The notes under the pieces: generated by a model
What the model saw: the letters and a program-made list of their open reading frames with translations, nothing else
What the model was told of the DNA's origin: nothing
Database searches by the model: none
In this document: positions 24,401 through 35,620 of the stretch, piece after piece
Numbering within the stretch: the first letter of the stretch is position 1
Layout of the letters: every line of letters starts with the position of its first letter
Program-made: the position numbers and the translations under genes
NCBI GenBank assembly: GCA_910589415.1
Contig: OU342638.1
Location: forward strand, 37,483,579-37,547,578
Length of the DNA: 64,000 nt
Direction: 5' to 3'
DNA from: Malachius bipustulatus
Taxonomy: Eukaryota; Arthropoda; Insecta; Coleoptera; Melyridae

Positions 24401-25494
24401 CCTCGGCCGGGGACCAGATAGCCCGCAAGATCCCCCCCGACGAGCTCAAAGACAACCAGGACAAGCTGAAATACAAGCACGCCTACCGCGCCAACAACAT
24501 GGAGGAACCCGTCTTCCTGCACCCATCGTCCGTGCTGCGTTCCTCCGCGCCCGAGTTCGTCGTCTACCAGGAGATCTACGAGACCAACAAGATGCTGATG
24601 AGGGGCGTGACGGCGGTCGAGCCGGACTGGCTGCCGCTCTACGTGCCGACGCTCTGCAACTTCGGGAAACCGCTCGCGGATCCCGAGCCGACTTACGACG
24701 ACGAGGACGGGAAGGTGCACTGCGTCGTGAAGGTGAGCTTCGGGCCGCAGGCCTGGGAACTGCCCGACCACGAGATGGAGTTCCCCGACTCGCAGGAGTG
24801 TTACCGGTGGTTCGCCAGGTTCCTGCTCGAGGGGAAGGTGTTCCCGAGGCTGAGGAAGTACGTCCCGAGCTTGCTTAGTCAGCCGGGGATCATGGTGAAG
24901 AGCTGGGCGAACCTGCAGAACAGGACCGAGGTGCTGCTGAGGGCTCTGATTTTCAAAAAGGCGAAGAGCAGGACGGCGCTCTGTAAAACGTGGCTGGAGG
25001 AACCCAGATGTGAGTGTGGGGCTCTTGTTTTTAGTTTCATGTAGTTCTTCAAAAAATGATAGAAATGTTTTATTTATTAAAAGAAAAACAAACGAATAAC
25101 AAATAATAATTAAAATTTTATAAATATAAACATTTTCTATACCAGTCACAGTGCCGGTGCCCTAGTCGCTTCCATAATTATTATTCTCATACCATCTCGA
25201 ATACAATAGAACTGTCAGTGGGCGGGGCTAACGTCGATGGTTCCAAATAAACAAGTTTGACAGTTGCAGGGTTTGCCAATTTTACTGTAAACTTGTCCTC
25301 AATGAGTCAAATAATGGCAATCAATGTCAATGGTTTGTTTATTTGGAACCATTTCCACTTACCCCCGCCCAGTGACATGTCACACTGACAGCGTCTATAA
25401 GTTGATTTTTTTTTCAGTTTTACTGGAAGAGTATCTTCAATGGCTACCGGAATCAGCGCACGCGGACGCTCGGCTGTCATGGCCTCCAGTTTGA
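21450..25494 (+). CDS. Dhx37: DEAH-box RNA helicase DHX37 (kurz)
   Basis: Helicase that releases U3 snoRNA from pre-18S rRNA during nucleolar small-subunit maturation. Five exons: 21450-21536, 21597-21776, 21846-24156, 24215-25009, 25418-25494; 1149 residues, close to the family's usual length. The N-terminus is lysine-rich (KKQRKKLEKVIERKKKKEN), followed by an acidic linker. Motif I GETGSGKTT is near residue 290, the DEAH box (ILDEAHERS) near 386, SATL after it, and motif VI QRSGRAGR near 673. An Asp/Glu-rich insertion (NNDDDDDDFDL ... SDDDEEEEENES) separates parts of the second RecA domain, as in other DHX37 proteins. The last exon encodes LLEEYLQWLPESAHAD, the family's C-terminal end. AATAAA at 25534. 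The ATG at 21450 is in frame with the basic N-terminus; a Drosophila orthologue is kurz (kz). Confidence 0.96.
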
Positions 25495-25572
25495 ATATAA
25501 TAATTAATTCCGTAAAGTGTATATACAATTTTTAATAAAATTATTGTTGTTGCTCAATTAGTTTCTTGACAA
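25495..25572. other. 78-bp gap between convergent Dhx37 and Vps53
   Basis: Only 78 bp separate the two stop codons. The plus-strand AATAAA at 25534 falls inside the gap, and any normal minus-strand 3' UTR of Vps53 must run into Dhx37 sequence, so the two transcripts probably overlap at their 3' ends. Confidence 0.7.
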
Positions 25573-28125
25573 TCATTTGTGACCCTTGAACAGCTCCATT
25601 ATGACGGTCTGCTCCTGTCGCCTGACGCACTTCATCTCCAGGATCTTGTACAGCTCGGTCTGCTGGCAGTCGGGCAGCAGCTTCCTGTACTGCTCGATGA
25701 ACGCCTTGGCCGGGTCGATCGGCGTCATCGCCACTTTCAGGATCATCTCAGCCTTTGTCATGCCCTTCGTTACCACCTTGACGAAGGCGGCCGGTGGTTG
25801 ACGGTTCACCTGCGAACCTACGCAAAAATTTTTCGTTATACCTCAATAGTTCCGTCGACTGTCATGACGTCATGCTCACCAATCGAAGGTAAGTTCAGCA
25901 TGACGGTTTTGAGCATGTGTGTGTCGAGCAACAGCTGCTCGGCCCCCTCCGTGTTGATCGGCTTGCACTTGAAAATGTTCTGGATGAATTTCGGAATGAA
26001 CGAGTTGGCGAATTTGATGCAGAACTGAGTGAAGTACTTCTTGGACTGGGAGAGATTGTCCCGAATCACGGGGATGGTCGTTTTGAAATGCGTGGTTATG
26101 TTGGTGATGTAAGGGCTCTGGTCTCCGACTGCATCGATGTTCTGCCACTGGATCTGGTCAAAAAAAAAAAAAAAAATTCCGGGCAATTTCTCATTACTAG
26201 CTGCACTCACCTTACTCATTGCTGTCAAGGCGGGTTCGCAGGCGTTCTCGAGATCTTGCACCAGGAGTTGTATGCAATTCGAGATGACCCTGTAAAAATA
26301 AACCCTGTACTCGGGACAATACATCCGGGACTCCTTACTTATGGAAGTTATCCTGTTCCTTGGAGAGATCGATCTGTTCGGCGAGGGCCGGTTCAATTTT
26401 CTCCTTCAATTTATCGCACAGCTGCTGCGTCGTCTCCAGGCAGTACTCGCTCGTCGTCAACACGCAGCACACCTTGACCAGCTCGTCCTTGTTGAACCGG
26501 GTCATCTCGCCCTCCTTCAGCAGCGACGAGAAGTTCTGTATGAGCCCCGAGGTGTTCATCTTCTGCAGATCCCGGGTCAGCGATTGCACGCTGCTGCCCA
26601 GCGATTGCGTCTCGATCTTCGGGAGACTGTTCTGAAGCAGTTTATCCGAGTACTCATGGAGGTACTTTTGAAACGTTCTGGTCAGGCTGAGCATCGTCTG
26701 ACCTCGATCGAGCTGCGTGCATTGTATCATGGTCTTCTTGTAGAAGACAAACAAGTCCGGACAGGACGGCAGAATCGACGCCTGGGTGTCAGTCGATTCG
26801 GTCGTTATCTGCTTCTGATCCTGCAGGAACCTCTCGATTAGGTCCGCTAAGTTCCTGTCGACGCTCTCAATGTATATCTCCAGGTGCGGGATGAAACATT
26901 TCCCGATTATTCCCGTAAAGAGCGAGGTCTCGGCCTCGGTCGGTTCGAACTGCTTATCAGGCTCGTTCAGAGTGACCCCGGAGAAGCGTCTAGAGAGTAA
27001 CGTCTCGAACGCCGCCGTTTTCTGGATCGAGTAGAGCAATATTTTCACGTCGATCTCGTTCTTGCGTTTCGCCATGATCTTGCTCAGGTTGTCGCGTGTC
27101 TTGTGACAGAACTGCACGGCGATTCTCTCCGAGACTTCCCAGTTTTGCGGGAACATGTTCCCGAATTTATCCTCGAACTCGAGGAGACTCTTCTTGATCC
27201 AAGCGTACCGCTTGTCGATCTTATCCAACCAGGCGGTGTCTTCGGTCTCCTGGAAGAGGTGGTCGTATTCCTGGAGCTGCAGGTTGACGAACCACTTGAG
27301 GAGGTCTCGTTTGACGCGCGAGTCGAGGATCGAGACGACCAGGCAGGCCTGAGCGAGCTGCTTGTTCGGGATCGTCGATTTGACGTTCGAGCAGAACGCT
27401 TCCTTGAAGTCGTGCGTTATCTGCTCGGCCAGCTCGAGATGGATCTGCTTCACTTGATCGCTGAGCGATTTAACTTGCGGGATGTCCGAGTAGTTCTCGA
27501 AATGGGTCATTACCTCGCTGATCGCCTGCAGGGGGAGCGCGATCTCGCCGTACAGGCGTTTCTGGGTGAGGGTCTTGAGGGTGTCCACGCCGCCGACCAG
27601 CATGTGGAGGTGGTTGAGGGTGGTGATGGCGAGGGTGAGGTTGCGTTTGGCGCAGTCCAGTTGCTTGATGTCGCGGGTGATCTCGCGGACCATCTCCTCG
27701 GATCGCTCGGCGCGCTCTTTGATGTCCTTTATGTGGACGAAGAGCTGCTTGATCACTTTCTGGGCCTCGTCGAGGGCTTGACGGCCGTCCTGGCTGGCGG
27801 CTATTTGGGTCCGGACGACGGAGCTGATCTCCTGGTCGATCCGCGAGATCTTGTGCTCGGTCTTGGAGACGATCTCGTCGATGTTGGAGAGGGACTGCTC
27901 GGTCGGGAAGAGGGAGTTTATGTAGTCGATGCTGTTGAAGTCCGGTTCGTCTAACGGGTCTTTGCTTGGTAAAACCTGGAACAGTGTCGGTTAGATAGAA
28001 CAAAACAAAATTGGGTGTTTTTTTGATACCTCCTCGATCGCTTTTTGAACTTCGGGAGGAAAATTGATGAAGAATTCTTGTTCTTCTTCGTCCAGAGTAT
28101 CGTCTTCCATTAATGAATTGTCCAT
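25573..28125 (-). CDS. Vps53: Vacuolar protein sorting protein 53 (GARP/EARP subunit)
   Basis: Subunit of the GARP and EARP tethering complexes for endosome-to-Golgi retrograde traffic and recycling. Five exons on the minus strand: 28125-28030, 27975-26339, 26289-26211, 26153-25880, 25817-25573; 776 residues with the frame kept. The start [19 protein letters not shown] is acidic; [11 protein letters not shown] and [19 protein letters not shown] begin the Vps53 N-terminal domain, which runs to about residue 440 with coiled-coil-forming helices ([20 protein letters not shown]). The C-terminal part ([28 protein letters not shown]) matches the family end. It shares a 1.05-kb divergent region with Vps33A and converges on Dhx37. 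No disruption seen. Confidence 0.95.
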
Positions 28126-29175
28126 TTTATTGTTGTTATGTTAATCTAATTATTTTAGTTTATAGTATTTATTAGTATAATTTACTTTGTAAACGGTCTA
28201 GTAGATACTAGATAGGCCGTGTGCAGTGTTGTACATGTAAATAAAAAATTTGACATTGCCTGTTGGCTAGAGCGACGATAACGTTACAAATACGCATGCG
28301 CAGCACTTGTTGATTGAGACTTTATTATGAATACTTTGGAATTAAAAAGTTGATTGTTTTTATTTTAAGATGATCATCTAGTGGATCGTCGTTTTTATAT
28401 TGTTCAATGTTTTGATTTTTAAGATTTACAAAAATGTGAATTTATTATTTACACATTTATCGGCGCTATAGCACTGTTCTGTTTATATAAACATAACCTC
28501 ATTTTATAAAAGCTGTGACGTTTGTTGTTGTGTCTACTGTACCCTAGTCTTTTCATAGCTTCCCAAAATAATTATTTTCATATTTGTTTGATTTTTTCAA
28601 TAATTTTAATCATTTAAAACTGTTAGAAACATTTGCTGCAATCTATTAAGAAAAATATTTACAAATAGAAAGACTTGTCATCTAAATAGGGCCGTTTTTT
28701 ACTGATACAGCGGGTGCAACTACTATGGTTTGAAGCGTATTATGGAATGACGTCACTAGTTTGATACGCAGGTAAATAAATATTTTTGAACCGCTGTCAT
28801 CAGCTATATTATATAAAAACTCAACGATCTGGTTTTATAAGGCAGATAACGCGAAAGTTAAGATAACACTTCGGTAGTACCATATCAACTGTGGGGTATT
28901 AACAGAGTGTTCAATGAACTCTTTCTTCAATATCTCCACAATGACGTCATCGGAATGTTGGGTGAACAATCGGTGTTTTGCGGGTGGAGGGTTTACTTAT
29001 ATAATTTTGACAGTTGTCACTTCTACAATGTCAGTCGTAAGTCATTAACGTTACGTTAACCACACTTTTCGCTTATTATTAAATTTTTTATCATGATGAT
29101 TTAAATTTAAGAAGGTGGTGTTTGTGTATTGAATAATTTGAATATTGATTTAAATGGTAATAAGGATAAGCGAAA
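28126..29175. promoter_or_regulatory. Divergent promoter region of Vps53 and Vps33A
   Basis: 1050 bp separate the two start codons on opposite strands, so both promoters lie here. An NRF-1-like palindrome CGCATGCGCA is at 28293-28302, 168 bp upstream of the Vps53 start. Two TGACGTCA-like sites lie near 28747 and 28942. The AT-rich middle shows no reading frame. Sites are motif matches only. Confidence 0.5.
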
Positions 29176-31573
29176 ATGTCGTCTCATCTACAGGGAGGTA
29201 AAGTGGACATCTCGTTAATCCAGACAACAGCCCGGAACGACCTCCTAAATTTAATAGAAAAATGTCACGGCCCCAAAGCGATCGTCTGGGACAACTCCCT
29301 GGCGGGCCCCGTCGGAGTGGTGGCCCAGTACTCCCTCCTCAAGGAACACTCGGTCGTCAAAATGTACCCGCTGAGAAAGACCGCCCTGCCTGAGACCAAC
29401 GTCGCCCACATAATCTTCATCTGCCGCCCCAAACTGCACCTGATGGACTGCATCGCCCACAACGTCCACATCGACAGCAAGACCCCCAGCGGCATCAAGA
29501 AACACTACCACCTCTTCTTCGTCCCCCGGAAGAGCCTCCTCTGCATCGAGAGGCTCAAACACACCGGAGTGCTCGGCAGCATGTTCTCCGTCGAGGAGTT
29601 CGTCTGCGAGCTGTTCCCCTTCGACTCGGATCTCGTCTCCATGGAGATCCCGGACGTTTTCCGCGAGTACACCCTCGAGAACAACCCGACTTACCTGTAC
29701 CAGACGGCGCAGGCCATAATAACGCTGCAGAGGCTGTACGGGCCCATCCCGAAGGTGTGGGGGAAGGGGATGGCCGCCAAGCAGGTCTGGGATCTCGTCC
29801 GGAGACTGCAGAGGGAGAACCGGGCGACGGAGATCGGGAAGAGCAGCCAGACGTCGACGATCGATCAGATATTGCTGCTGGATCGGGGGGTCGATTTGGT
29901 TACCCCCCTCGCCACGCAGCTGACTTACGAGGGATTGATCGACGAGATTTTCGGTATCAATAACGCCACGGCCAGTTTCCCGAACGATCATTTCCGGAGC
30001 AGCGAGGAACGGAACACGGAATCGCTGGCCGAAGATAAGAAGCAGATCATTTTAAATTCGGCTGATAAATTGTTCGCTGACATCAGGGATAAGAATTTTA
30101 ACGCTGTTAGTGTCTTTTTTGTCTCTTCTTGTCATCTCCTGCTCATTTCCCAACTCTTGTAATTGTTAGAAGTGACATTTGACATTATATTTTTACAGGT
30201 TGGTGCCCATTTATCCAAACAAGCGAAGGCGATCAGTGCCCAGATGGAAAACACCCACGAAAAGTCCGTGCAAGAGATGAAGCTGTACGTTCAAAGGTTA
30301 CCTCAAATTTTGGCCAAGAAAAAAGCCCTCTCCTATCATACAGCGATCGCCGAGTGCATCAAAGAAGTCACTGACAGTTACGACTTCCTGGACACTCTTC
30401 AGGTACTTTCAAACTTCTTTTTCTTCATATCTTATGGCTTAGGCACCTTTGTGCATTTGGCCAGCTTATTATTTTTGGCTCAATTTCGTTGTCACTGCTT
30501 GGGTACTTTTTCTGATTGATCAGATTTAAATATCTCTTCTTCTTCTCCTTCCTCATTGAACCACCACAGCCTTTTCTTGTTTTCATAGCTGTCATCAGAA
30601 CTACTGTCATAAGTCATAACTGTCAAATCTTAGCTGTCGTTATTAAAAATTTGTCTTTTCTGTTTTCAGGCGGAACAAGAATTCCTGAACTGCATCGATG
30701 TGGACAAATCCAGTTCCTACATCGAAGATTTAATCGCGCAAAGTAAACCGCTCGTTAAAGTACTGCGTCTGATCTGTCTGCAGTGTCTGGCCAGTTCCGG
30801 TCTGAGGCCGAAGGTCCTGGAGAATTACAAACGAGAACTGGTGCAGGTATCGTCGTTTAATCGTTTGAAAAAACTGATCGTGAACCTCATTAACGGACGA
30901 TTAATTTGCAGGTGTACGGCTTGTCGGCCCTTCTGGCGATCAGCAAGCTGGAGAAAGTCGGCCTGCTGAAGGTGCAGTCGGGGAGCCGGCAGTATGCGAT
31001 CCTTCGGAAGGTGCTCTCGTCACGTCAATTTTAACGATTCATTAACTTAACGGATGTTTGTAGATGTTGCGTTTAACTATGGAAGACACCTCGGAAATCA
31101 ACCCGACCGACATCAGTTACGTTCACAGCGTGTACGCGCCTCTAAGCGTCAGGCTGGCCGAGCAGGTTACCAAGAACGGCGGATGGAAGCAGCTTCAGGA
31201 CGTTCTGGGGTCTTTGCCAGGTCTGTTTTGCTTGTCACTTGTTGCTTATTGCTTGTCATCTCTTTCTAATAATAATCGTTTGTTTCTGAAACAAAAGGAC
31301 CGACGCTTGATGAATCGCCGGCCGTGCCGAACAGTTCTCTGGTCGGCAACACCGATTCGCCGTCCGTCGTTCTGGTGTTTTTTATCGGCGGTTGCACTTT
31401 CGCCGAGGTGAGTATCGACCTAACCAAAAAATAAACAGACTCACATAAGTGCCTTTCAGATATCGGCCCTGCGATTCCTGTCCCAGCAAGAAGACTCGAA
31501 CGTCGAATTCGTGATCGCCACCACCAAATTAATCAACGGAGACACGTTCCTCAAATCGATCATTGATGAATAA
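29176..31573 (+). CDS. Vps33A: Vps33A, Sec1/Munc18 protein of HOPS/CORVET (carnation)
   Basis: SM-family protein that binds SNAREs as part of the HOPS and CORVET tethers in late-endosome and lysosome fusion; Drosophila carnation is the A paralogue. Seven exons: 29176-30105, 30199-30402, 30670-30846, 30912-31010, 31064-31220, 31298-31407, 31460-31573; 596 residues, typical of the family. Visible motifs: [15 protein letters not shown] and [16 protein letters not shown] in domain 1, [20 protein letters not shown] (the Vps33A-type sequence; Vps33B differs here), [11 protein letters not shown], and [19 protein letters not shown] near the C-terminus. The N-terminal start ([15 protein letters not shown]) matches the family. 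Introns are short except the fairly long third one. Confidence 0.96.
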
Positions 31574-32273
31574 TTACTCATTTTAATGGATCGTTATTAT
31601 CTTACGCGTATTTCCGTATTGTAATCCTCATGTAAATATTCTTTGTATGTATTAATCGTATAAATTGTTACTCATATACTCAAGCAGTTACTTCTTAATT
31701 CTTATGGGGTGAAAGTGGAGGCTGCTAAATCATACCGGAGCGTGTTGGAACCCACTAGGGGCTGCTATAGCCCAACAGAAACCGTTAAACCCTTCCAGAG
31801 ACTGCTAAGATCGTCCTGAAGCTGCTAAAACTGATCTGGTGTCTACTTAAACTTTCTTTCAGGTGGTTAAACCTTGACAAGTCGGTTGCAGTTGAGCCTA
31901 GTAAAATCTCAGTGGCAAAGGTAATTTTTGCGCCTTGTCACAATTCAAGGACGTTTAATTGAGGATGAACCAACTCGAATAGTCACTCAAAGAATTACCC
32001 CCCCCCTGAAGTTTCGCCACAAATTTAATTAACAGCCTGTATATACAATAGGTACAGTATCGTTTCACATGAATGAGTCTAAATAAATCCAGATTGATTC
32101 TTTACAAACACATCGTTACCAATTGCGGATCAAGAGCATATGAGGCGCGGGGCGGAAATTTAGTTAGGGCACCCCAGTGGCTTAGAGTAGGGTACCTGTA
32201 TTACCGACGCCAATGTCGGTAATGCAAGTTCACTAATTTCTGCCACTTAGTGTTGCTATTTATTTATATTCCT
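31574..32273. other. Intergenic DNA with GCTGCTAAA-type repeats and a hairpin
   Basis: About 31715-31880 is an imperfect short repeat around AGGCTGCTAAA / AGACTGCTAAG. Similar sequence flanks the duplicated block again at about 34100-34190 and 36830-37010. A hairpin repeat (TACCTGTATTACCGACG against TGTCGGTAATGCAAG) lies at about 32190-32230. No gene seen. Confidence 0.5.
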
Positions 32274-32490
32274 AGGGCACCTGTATTACCGACACTGACG
32301 CTTCCTAGGATAGCTCTATCTACATTGTGGTAGCGTTCATTCTCAAAAAAAGTTAGGAATTAGATTTAACTTCAGCATGAACTGTCTAAAAATTCACAAA
32401 TATTGTTATGAAGTCAGCTTATTTTATTTAATAAAAATGGTATAGTCGACCAAGAGATATAACGAAAAGTGTCGGTAATACAGGTACCCT
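32274..32490. mobile_element. MITE with about 23-bp inverted repeats (ACCTGTATTACCGACA family)
   Basis: The left end AGGGCACCTGTATTACCGAC (32274) is matched in inverted form by the right end TCGGTAATACAGGTACCCT (ends 32490). Element about 217 bp, no coding capacity. Related ends occur at about 20602-20650, 32190-32230 and 34516-34536. A target duplication could not be fixed. Confidence 0.65.
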
Positions 32491-32831
32491 ATAAATCCCT
32501 CCCACTTATTAATGCTGTAGCCAGAACACTGAATGTTAGGAAAGGTGACTTTATTTATTTCAGAAGGATGAATTTATATTAACTTATTATAATAAAATCA
32601 GGCCATGCAGTGATAAAAAATTTCTGTTATAGGTCAAACAGGTAAATACACAAAACTGGTACATACAATATACAATATAAAAAATACAAAGTAGGTGAGT
32701 AAAGTAGGTAGGTACATAAGTAATTAAAATCGATTATCTATCTTAGATAATTTTTTGTCTGCGTTTCTTTTTTTCCGCTTTCCTCCCCAGCTTCACTGTT
32801 ATACTTTCCCCTGCTTGATAACTTCCGATGT

Positions 32832-33083
32832 CTAGGCATCATTTCGCGACGACCTTGGTTCTTCCTGGGAGAGGGCCTTGCACAAGGCGCGCAACTCCCG
32901 GAGTAAATGCAATTTCTGATTATGGACCGTCACCACCCCGCGAAAATGACGCCTCATCTCTTTGTTCAAGTCGTTATAATTGCGATAAAGGGAAATGATT
33001 TGCAGAGTCCAAGAATATCTTTTTGTCGGATCCCATTGATTTTCTGGATCACTTTGATCGGCGGATCCGCTGCAACTAGCCAT
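32832..33083 (-). CDS. Unrecognised small protein A (tandem pair member)
   Basis: 83 residues on the minus strand; no family recognised. The protein starts MASCSGSADQ, is then polar and probably helical (NDLNKEMRRHFRGVV, LLRELRALCKAL), and ends in charged residues. It has no signal peptide or membrane segment. The case for a real gene is structural: an acceptor (CCATTTTTTTCAG) ends at 33107, 23 bp before the ATG, and a donor AAAG/GTATGTAGT at 33431/33430 defines an upstream non-coding exon; both sites are kept in copy B. After the first ten residues it matches protein B at only about 40-45% of positions although the flanks are nearly identical. Compared with B it lacks the last part of the reading frame. 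Function unknown. Confidence 0.55.
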   Translation of the reverse strand: MASCSGSADQSDPENQWDPTKRYSWTLQIISLYRNYNDLNKEMRRHFRGVVTVHNQKLHLLRELRALCKALSQEEPRSSRNDA

Positions 33084-33430
33084 TTTAGAAGGTCGTTAAA
33101 AAGGGCCTGAAAAAAATGGAGAGAGAAAGACTAATTAGTAATTTTTTTTCAAAGGGGCCCATTTTTTCATATCACCAATCATTGTAAGTTTTGCAAAAAA
33201 ATTAATCCAAAAAATAAAAAAGAACAAAAAAACATTTTGAAAATGCAAAAAATTATAAATACTTTTTGTTGATTTATTGAGTCGATTATTCTCAATTACT
33301 ATACTCAGAAAATTAGTTTATGAATGATTAATACCTAATTATATCATATCAAATTAAAAAAAAAATGGCATTTTCAAAATTTCTACTTTTTCTTTAATCA
33401 AAACAACCAAAATAATCAATTACTACATAC

Positions 33431-33490
33431 CTTTAAATCTCCGTAAATGTTATAATAAATAATAAAACACTAGTCAAGACACAAGTTAGG
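33431..33490 (-). other. Candidate 5' UTR exon of small gene A
   Basis: On the minus strand TTTACGGAGATTTAAAG is followed by the donor GTATGTAGTAATTG. The donor edge is 33431; the upstream limit is not defined. The intron to 33107 is 324 bp. Upstream at 33795-33935 are CCAAT-type sequences and GCGTGCGCAG, candidate promoter elements. Confidence 0.45.
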
Positions 33491-33950
33491 CACTTATTGG
33501 CTATTCGAACACATAAAACATCCACATGCAGTGAGATGGTTATTGGTAAAACTCTGGAAATTTTTATGTTTTATCTTGTAGTTTTCAAGAGAGATAATAC
33601 GCTTATCAAAGGCACTTTTTTTTAGCTTACTTTTTCACAGATAAAAAGTAAAAATCGTCTTCACTGATTGAAATTATATTTAGTTTTTTTCTCCTCTTAT
33701 ATTGAATAATTTTCTAATTAGAACTTTTTGGAAGAATTATAATGAAGGTTTTTATTCCTAGATATTGAATTATAATAATTCATATAATTCCCGGCTCTTG
33801 TCCAATCACAGCTACTAGCAATAATTCATAATACAATTGGTGGACCAATCAAAAGCAGTAAATTTGACATAAACAGAGCAAAGCTGTGAATAGGAACGAT
33901 AACTGACATTTCTCAGAATCCAAGCGTGCGCAGTTCACGCATATAACTTC

Positions 33951-34515
33951 ATTGATGATGTGCTTTTTGCTTTTCACCTGATCTGCATTTTTTACATTCT
34001 TCCTTTGCAGTTTGGAGTTAAAACTTTTCGGGGCTGTTAAATAAAAATAAATCTTCCATAAACTTGTTCAAATAAGCAACTACTCATACAACCTTCCAGT
34101 TGAGACTGCTCAAATAAGTAACTTTAAGGCTACTTAAACCCTCTCCGGAAACGGCTCAAATAAAACTCAGTTTAGGATATAAACGAATATAACACCCCCT
34201 GGTGACGCACCGTCGAAACCTCTGGTCATAACAGTAGGCGCATTCTCGTAGATTGTAGAGCTCACACTTGTCGTCAATGTCATTTCTGACATACGTCGAA
34301 TTGTCGCGAAACTGTCGTTGCCTTACAATATACAATCATATAAAAAAAATGTAAACAAAAAATATGGTGAAACTGGAATTTAGTTTAAGGTTCTTTACAA
34401 ATAACTAAACTTTATGATTACCGACTCTTAGTTAATTTTCTTTGCATCCAGCTGTTCAAACATAACCGTGTTAAGTAAATGTTAACGAGTGAATGCGCTA
34501 CCCAGTAAGCGTTAA
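33951..34515. other. Spacer between the duplicated copies, no gene seen
   Basis: Carries the CTACTTAAACCCTCTCCGG-type sequence also found at about 36940-37010, indicating that the flanking DNA took part in older rounds of duplication. No reading frame supported. Confidence 0.45.
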
Positions 34516-34845
34516 TGTCGGTAATACAGGTACCCTATAAATCCCTCCCACCTATTAATAATGCTGTAGCCAGAACACTGAATATTAGGAAAGTTAAGAA
34601 AGACTTTATTTATATCAGAAGAGTGAATTTATATTAAAATCAGTGCCATGCAGTGATAATAAATTTCTGTTATAGGTCAAACAGGTAAGTACACAAATCT
34701 GGTCAAAACTGGTACATATACAATATAGAAAAATTCGTAAAAATACAAAATAGGTAAGTAAATAAGTAGATACATAAGTAATTAAAATCGATGATCTTCT
34801 TAGATGATTTTTGGGTTTTGGGACTTGGATTTTTCTAGTCCTTTT

Positions 34846-35169
34846 TCACCTCTCTGATAGCGTTGCGGTAGTCTGCGTTTCAGTTCTTTCGCTTCCCTCC
34901 CCAGCTTCACCGTCACCCCTGCTTGACGGTGATTCTTCATCCTGGGCGACAAGTATTTCGCACAAGCCGTACAATTCCTGCAGTACCTGGCGTGTCATAC
35001 AATGGACTTCCATCATCCCTTTAAGATGAATCGCTATCTCTTTGTTCCATTGGTTTAATTTGAGATAAAGGGAAATGGTTTTACGAGACAAAGTACTGTA
35101 TTTTCTTGGCAGATCAATAATTTGATTTTCTGGAGGAGGTTGATCGGCGGATCCGCTGCAACTAGCCAT
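34846..35169 (-). CDS. Unrecognised small protein B (tandem pair member)
   Basis: 107 residues on the minus strand; paralogue of protein A. The first ten residues MASCSGSADQ and PENQ are shared, as are ISLY, NKE, VH, LQEL, and LC, but most of the core differs (TISLYLKLNQWNKEIAIH, CMTRQVLQELYGLCEIL). Two extra residues near position 18 are an in-frame insertion relative to A. The tail (SSRGDGEAGEGSERTETQ) is a Ser/Thr/Glu-rich extension absent from A. An acceptor at 35194 and an upstream exon donor at 35558/35557 repeat the arrangement of A, with a 364-bp intron. No known domain, signal or membrane segment. The retained open frame in a diverged copy argues for coding function. Confidence 0.55.
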   Translation of the reverse strand: MASCSGSADQPPPENQIIDLPRKYSTLSRKTISLYLKLNQWNKEIAIHLKGMMEVHCMTRQVLQELYGLCEILVAQDEESPSSRGDGEAGEGSERTETQTTATLSER

Positions 35170-35557
35170 TTTTGAAGGTCGTTTAAGAAGGGCCTGAAAA
35201 AAATGGAGAGAGAGACTAATTAGTTTTTTTTCAACTTACTGCTGTTTTAATTATAAAAAGTTGTAATGAATGCTTATGCATAAAGAAAATTGCGAACTTT
35301 ATTCGTGTCTCACTTGAGTAATTTTCTTTTCAAAAGAGCCCATTTTTTCATATCAGCAAGCACGTTTTGCAAAAAGTTAATAAAAAAAATAAAAAAACAC
35401 AAAAAATATTGATTTATTGATTATTCTCAATTACTCTACTCAGAAAATTACTTTATAAATGATCAATTATATCATATCAAATGAAACAAAAAGAACATTT
35501 TCAAAATTTCTACTTTTTCTTTAATCAAAACAACCAAAATAATCAATTACTACATAC

Positions 35558-35620
35558 CTTTAAATCTCCGTAAATGTTATAATAAATAATAAAACACTAG
35601 TCAAGACACAAGTTAGGTAC
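35558..35620 (-). other. Candidate 5' UTR exon of small gene B
   Basis: Same exon end and donor as in copy A, identical over at least 50 bases. The upstream limit is not defined. A CGCGTGCGCAG site lies at about 36053, at the upstream edge of the copy. Confidence 0.45.

Noticed and set aside
26341..27954. Long plus-strand frames opposite Vps53
   Set aside because: Shadows of the real minus-strand coding exon; leucine- and valine-rich composition with no domain.
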